NCBI GenBank assembly: GCA_035936415.1
Contig: DASYWD010000056.1
Location: 1-34,932, forward strand
Length of the DNA stretch: 34,932 nucleotides
Reading direction: 5' to 3'
From: Longimicrobiaceae bacterium
GTDB lineage: Bacteria; Gemmatimonadota; Gemmatimonadetes; Longimicrobiales; Longimicrobiaceae
Part shown: in pieces, positions 32,156 through 34,932 of the stretch
Position numbering within the stretch: the stretch's first letter is position 1
Layout: each line of letters starts with the position of its first letter
The notes under the pieces: generated by a model
Databases searched by the model: none
What the model was told of the DNA's origin: nothing
The model's input: only the letters and a program-made list of their open reading frames with translations
Made by a program: the position numbers and the translations under genes

Positions 32156-34204
32156 TCAGCCCTCCGCGTCCAGGGCACTGCCCTTGCCCGCGGAACGGTC
32201 CTGGCGCTCCATCTCCAGTAGCAGAGCCTGCAGGCCGTCCAGCTCAGGGTCCACTGCCTCTGGTGATTGCTGCCGGATCTCCTCCATCACCTGACGGGCG
32301 GTCGTGAAGTCGCCGCGGGCGCGTTCGGCGTCGGCCTCCGCGGTCTGGCGGCGGTACTTCTCGATCCGCTGCCTGAGCCCGCGGCCGTGGGCCCTGCGGG
32401 TCTTCATCACGTCGGTGACCGTGTAGTGCGAGTCGGGCCGCCCCATCACGCCGGCCTTGCAGATGAGCTCCCCACTCGATGCGCAGTAGAGATAGACCCA
32501 CCGCTCGTCCATGGGGTTGTAGGAGACCAGCACCTGCCGCTGGACGTACTCGGCCAGGATGGGAGCCCAGTAGGTGAGCCGCTTCCCGCTGGCCACCCGG
32601 AAGCGGACCCCGATTCGCTGCACACGGGTGGTGCGGTCGCTCCGCAGCAGCATGAGCCGGAACACCTCCTCGTCCTCGGGCAGGTGGAGCGCGGCGGTCT
32701 CCTGCCAGAGCTCGATCGGCTTACGCTGCGTCACCGAGTGGGTGCGGGTGTGATAGTCCTCGACGATCCACCGCTCGATCTCCTCCCGGAGCTGCTCCTG
32801 GGTGAGCAGCAGATGGACGTGCTTCTGGGCGGACGACTGGACCCGGCCGATCGCGTCCATGTGGCCGGGGAGCAGCCGGAGGCAGCCGGTATCAAGGCTC
32901 CTGTACCACCGCTCCTTCTTGCCCTTGCGGTTCGGGTAGTTCGGCGGATCAGGATCGTGCCGGATCTGGAGCTGCGCGAGCACGAGGAGCGTGGTGTTGG
33001 CCATGAAGTCCCCACCCCGGTCCGTCTGGAAGATCTCGGGAATTCCGCAGACCTCCCAGCCCGGCCTCTCCTTGGGGAGAATGGCGGCCATCAGCAGGAG
33101 CGAGATCGACCAGGCCGTGGGTGTCTCGCTCGAGAGGACGAAGCCGGGAATCGCGCGCGAGAACTCGTCGATGGCGCTGGTCATCCACACTTCACTTGCG
33201 ACCCATGCGTCCCCGTCCCACTCCCGGATCCAGATGTCGAGCCGGGAGTGGTCGGCCTGCCAGCGCTCGTTCGCGCGGCGCGCCATCTGGAATTCGACGA
33301 CCGACCGGTCCTGCTTCTGCCAGAAGTCCATCTTGCCCGCGCGGAAGAGGTGCAGGGCCCGCGGCTGGGCGTAGATCAGCTTCTTGACCGCCTCGTAGCT
33401 CGGCGCCTCGACGCCCTGGTCCTGGCACAGGCGCTGGACCATGACCCACACGCCCTTCGGGCCGGCGGCCGGTCTGCCGACCCAGCAGCTCAGCACGATG
33501 TCCCGCACCGTGGGGGTGAAGACGCGCACGGCCGACCCGTTGTAGAAGCGCCGGTCCAGGAGGCCGAGCACTCCGCGCTCCTCGAAGCGCTTGTACACGT
33601 TCCTCACCCAGCGCTCCGACCTCTTCAGGCCCAGCCGGTGCAGGGCTTCCTTCGCCTTCAGCCCCCCGTTCATCAAGCAGACGAGCCGGAACTTCTCAGC
33701 GAAGTCGCTGAGCTGCTGCTCCGTTAACATCTCCAGCTGGATCTCCGCGGCCGCGGATCCGGCGTTTTCGTCATCCGGCGCGGCCACGGACGCGGCCACG
33801 TCGCCGACCACGGTGCGCGCGAGCGGAGCGCCTCCGGACACTGCTGGCTCCAGAGGCGCCGACGCCGCGACCGTCGGCGTGGCGCCCTCGGGGAGAGGCC
33901 GGCCGAACTGTCTGGTGCGCTCGCGGTAGGCCGCCGTGAGCGCGCGGATCTCCACGAGCGGGACCCGGTGGACCCGTGCTCCGCGCTTGAGGATGCGCTG
34001 ATGCTCCTCCACCTCCGCCTCCGGCATCGTTCCCTGCGCGAGCGCCGCCGCGAGGGCGTGATGCATCGCGTCGCGTGCCTCCCGGAACTCGCGCAGCGCG
34101 ACGGCGCGCTCCTCCCGGATCTGCTCGCCGCCCGCGCCGAAGCGGGAGTTCCCCCCACGCCCGTACGTACTGCCGTTCCTGCCCTGAACGGATCGCCGCG
34201 CCAT
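32156..34204 (-). CDS. TniA/TnsB-type DDE transposase (Mu/Tn7 family)
   Basis: The start at ATG 34204 follows GAGGAGG at a good distance. The 682-residue protein opens with a basic, disordered and then helical segment (~1-150), followed by an HTH region (FAEKFRLVCLMNGGLKAKEA, LGLKRSERWVRNVYKRFEER). The retroviral-integrase-type core has catalytic D318 in ERWQADHSRLDI, D395 in IFQTDRGGDF and E431 in KGKKERWYRSLDTG. After the core comes the Mu-type beta-barrel region (RIGVRFRVASGKRLTYWAPI, QVLVSYNPMDERWVYLYCAS) and a long charged tail that would bind the ATPase. TniA/TnsB enzymes cut and join transposon 3' ends. No TnsA gene is adjacent, so transposition would be expected to be replicative, giving cointegrates. 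Confidence 0.92.
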   Translation of the reverse strand: MARRSVQGRNGSTYGRGGNSRFGAGGEQIREERAVALREFREARDAMHHALAAALAQGTMPEAEVEEHQRILKRGARVHRVPLVEIRALTAAYRERTRQFGRPLPEGATPTVAASAPLEPAVSGGAPLARTVVGDVAASVAAPDDENAGSAAAEIQLEMLTEQQLSDFAEKFRLVCLMNGGLKAKEALHRLGLKRSERWVRNVYKRFEERGVLGLLDRRFYNGSAVRVFTPTVRDIVLSCWVGRPAAGPKGVWVMVQRLCQDQGVEAPSYEAVKKLIYAQPRALHLFRAGKMDFWQKQDRSVVEFQMARRANERWQADHSRLDIWIREWDGDAWVASEVWMTSAIDEFSRAIPGFVLSSETPTAWSISLLLMAAILPKERPGWEVCGIPEIFQTDRGGDFMANTTLLVLAQLQIRHDPDPPNYPNRKGKKERWYRSLDTGCLRLLPGHMDAIGRVQSSAQKHVHLLLTQEQLREEIERWIVEDYHTRTHSVTQRKPIELWQETAALHLPEDEEVFRLMLLRSDRTTRVQRIGVRFRVASGKRLTYWAPILAEYVQRQVLVSYNPMDERWVYLYCASSGELICKAGVMGRPDSHYTVTDVMKTRRAHGRGLRQRIEKYRRQTAEADAERARGDFTTARQVMEEIRQQSPEAVDPELDGLQALLLEMERQDRSAGKGSALDAEG

Positions 34205-34567
34205 CTCGCCTCCTCACTTTGGAATTGGTTGACCGCGTGCTTCACCTGTTCGGGGACGGATCCACGGCACGAGTGGACCCGCGTTCTGCCATTGTCGCCC
34301 CCTCAAGCCCGGCGCGCACCACACGCCTGTGTGCTTGTATAAGAACTACGCACGTGGGTGGGGGACCGTTGCATCCCGGTAGCGAATGGCGGGCTTCTCC
34401 GATGTTTGCCCGAACGACGATGCAGGCGCTCGGCAACGGTGCTGTGGGATCGAAGCGGGCGGAGGCGAGAGGGTGGGGCAGTAAGGAGGCAGTTTCGGTT
34501 CGGGTGGGTCGGCGAGGTAGGGTGCGCCAGTCGAAGGCACGCCATCCATCACCACCCGAGGTGTCGT
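34205..34567. promoter_or_regulatory. divergent regulatory region between transposase and XRE genes
   Basis: About 360 bases with no gene. CACAC-GCCT-GTGTG (34320-34333) is a dyad beside a TATAAG/TATACA-like AT patch (about 34336-34343), and ACGCACGTG lies at 34348-34356. These are candidate sites for the XRE regulator, controlling the transposition operon leftward and itself rightward. No copy of the 18-bp repeat found at 6.0 kb is present here. The XRE gene's ribosome site is GAGGTG (34558-34563). Confidence 0.4.
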
Positions 34568-34828
34568 ATGGACCGCATGGAGCAGCGCAGGCAGATCGCC
34601 AGGAACTTCGCTTCGAGGGTGAAGGCTCTCCGGCAGGCCCGGGGTTGGAACCAGGTGGAGCTGGCGGGGAAGGCGGGCGTCCACCGCAACTTCATCAACC
34701 GGATCGAGAAGGGCACGCAGATCCCCTCTATCCTGATCGCTCACGACATGGCGACTGCCCTCGGGGTCGAACTCGGCGAGCTGCTCACGCCCGACCTGTT
34801 CACCACCCGCGCTGAACCGACCGAGTGA
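34568..34828 (+). CDS. small XRE-family HTH regulator
   Basis: ATG 34568 (MDRMEQRRQIARNFASRVKA) follows GAGGTG; ATG 34577 is an alternative. The 86-residue protein is almost only a Cro/CI-type DNA-binding domain: FASRVKALRQARGWNQVELA, the turn and recognition helix GKAGVHRNFINRIEKGTQIP and a closing helix LIAHDMATALGVELGELLTP. Proteins of this size usually act as dimeric repressors without a sensing domain. It is divergent from the transposase and ~40 nt upstream of a strong promoter reading out of the window. It may control transposition or the next gene. Confidence 0.88.
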   Translation: MDRMEQRRQIARNFASRVKALRQARGWNQVELAGKAGVHRNFINRIEKGTQIPSILIAHDMATALGVELGELLTPDLFTTRAEPTE

Positions 34829-34869
34829 CCCGCTAGGCCCGGGGGCGCCCGGCCCCATTCCTGGGGCTC

Positions 34870-34898
34870 TTGACGCACGTGCACACAATCGGTAGCAT
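34870..34898 (+). promoter_or_regulatory. sigma70-type promoter reading out of the window
   Basis: TTGACG (34870-34875), 17-nt spacer and TAGCAT (34893-34898). The spacer contains ACGCACGTG (34873-34881 overlapping the -35), the same 9-mer found upstream of the XRE gene, so the promoter may be repressed by it. The controlled gene lies beyond 34932. Confidence 0.55.
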
Positions 34899-34932
34899 AG
34901 CCGCACAGAGAAGTGCAGGGCCAGGACGTCGC

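Noticed and set aside
34213-34232. GGAATTGGTTGACC upstream of the transposase as a copy of the 18-bp repeat
   Set aside because: Too few positions agree with either orientation of the repeat to be distinguished from chance.
1-34932. CRISPR arrays, rRNA genes, retrons and IS-element copies
   Set aside because: No regular repeat-spacer arrays, rRNA sequence, reverse transcriptase or additional complete transposase were seen on either strand.

Overview
The window is high-GC DNA with Shine-Dalgarno-led, tightly packed genes. Its left flank (an M56/BlaR-type antirepressor with a repeat-containing C-terminus, a secreted paralogue of that C-terminus, an SBP56-like propeller) would fit a Gemmatimonadota-type soil bacterium such as Longimicrobium. 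That assignment comes from general gene style and protein flavour and is an inference only.

Left flank (1-6.0 kb, chromosomal in character): the tail of a selenium-binding-protein-like beta-propeller gene, a C-terminally cut-short amidohydrolase, then a BlaI-type repressor and an overlapping M56 metallopeptidase. These last two sit behind a clear sigma70 promoter that carries an approximately 20-bp-periodic array of GTGCTG-like operator boxes. A secreted paralogue of the M56 C-terminal repeat domain follows.

At 6004-6078, exactly at the 3' end of that paralogue, three copies of an 18-bp repeat appear. To their right the gene content changes to accessory genes. 6.2-8.9 kb is an AT-richer leftward cassette: XRE regulator, ImmA/IrrE metallopeptidase, a 114-residue unknown and a polytopic membrane protein. 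9.3-10.0 kb is an apparently frameshifted gene with a C-terminal SEC-C motif. 10.2-14.2 kb is a complete CBASS operon with HORMA and TRIP13 regulators (type III): CD-NTase, HORMA, TRIP13-like AAA+, and a Cap4-type nuclease-SAVED effector. A P63C-domain gene (14.8-15.7 kb) and an unrecognised leftward gene (16.0-16.8 kb) follow.

17.8-22.2 kb holds four co-directional genes that I do not recognise as a named system: a GHKL-type ATPase, an overlapping small STAS-like protein, a TPR protein, and a cytoplasmic subtilisin-family protease with an intact triad. This resembles an anti-sigma-type partner-switch pair joined to a TPR-protease execution pair and is the best candidate for an undescribed defence or stress system. 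A small lipoprotein gene comes next. 23.5-28.6 kb is a single 1,693-residue protein with an N-terminal PD-(D/E)xK-like nuclease, a STAND-like P-loop ATPase and a very long helical C-terminus, probably another antiphage sensor-effector.

Right part (29.2-34.2 kb): a leftward, translationally coupled transposition operon of a TniA/TnsB-type DDE transposase, a TniB/TnsC-type AAA+ ATPase and, where TniQ/TnsD normally sits, a 682-residue protein with four winged-helix-like units and a HEAT-like tail. A small XRE regulator (34.6 kb) diverges from it. The layout (transposition genes at the right pointing inward, defence cargo, a repeat array at the left boundary) suggests that most of 6.0 to beyond 34.9 kb is one large Tn7/Tn5053-like defence transposon. 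The right end is not visible in the window.
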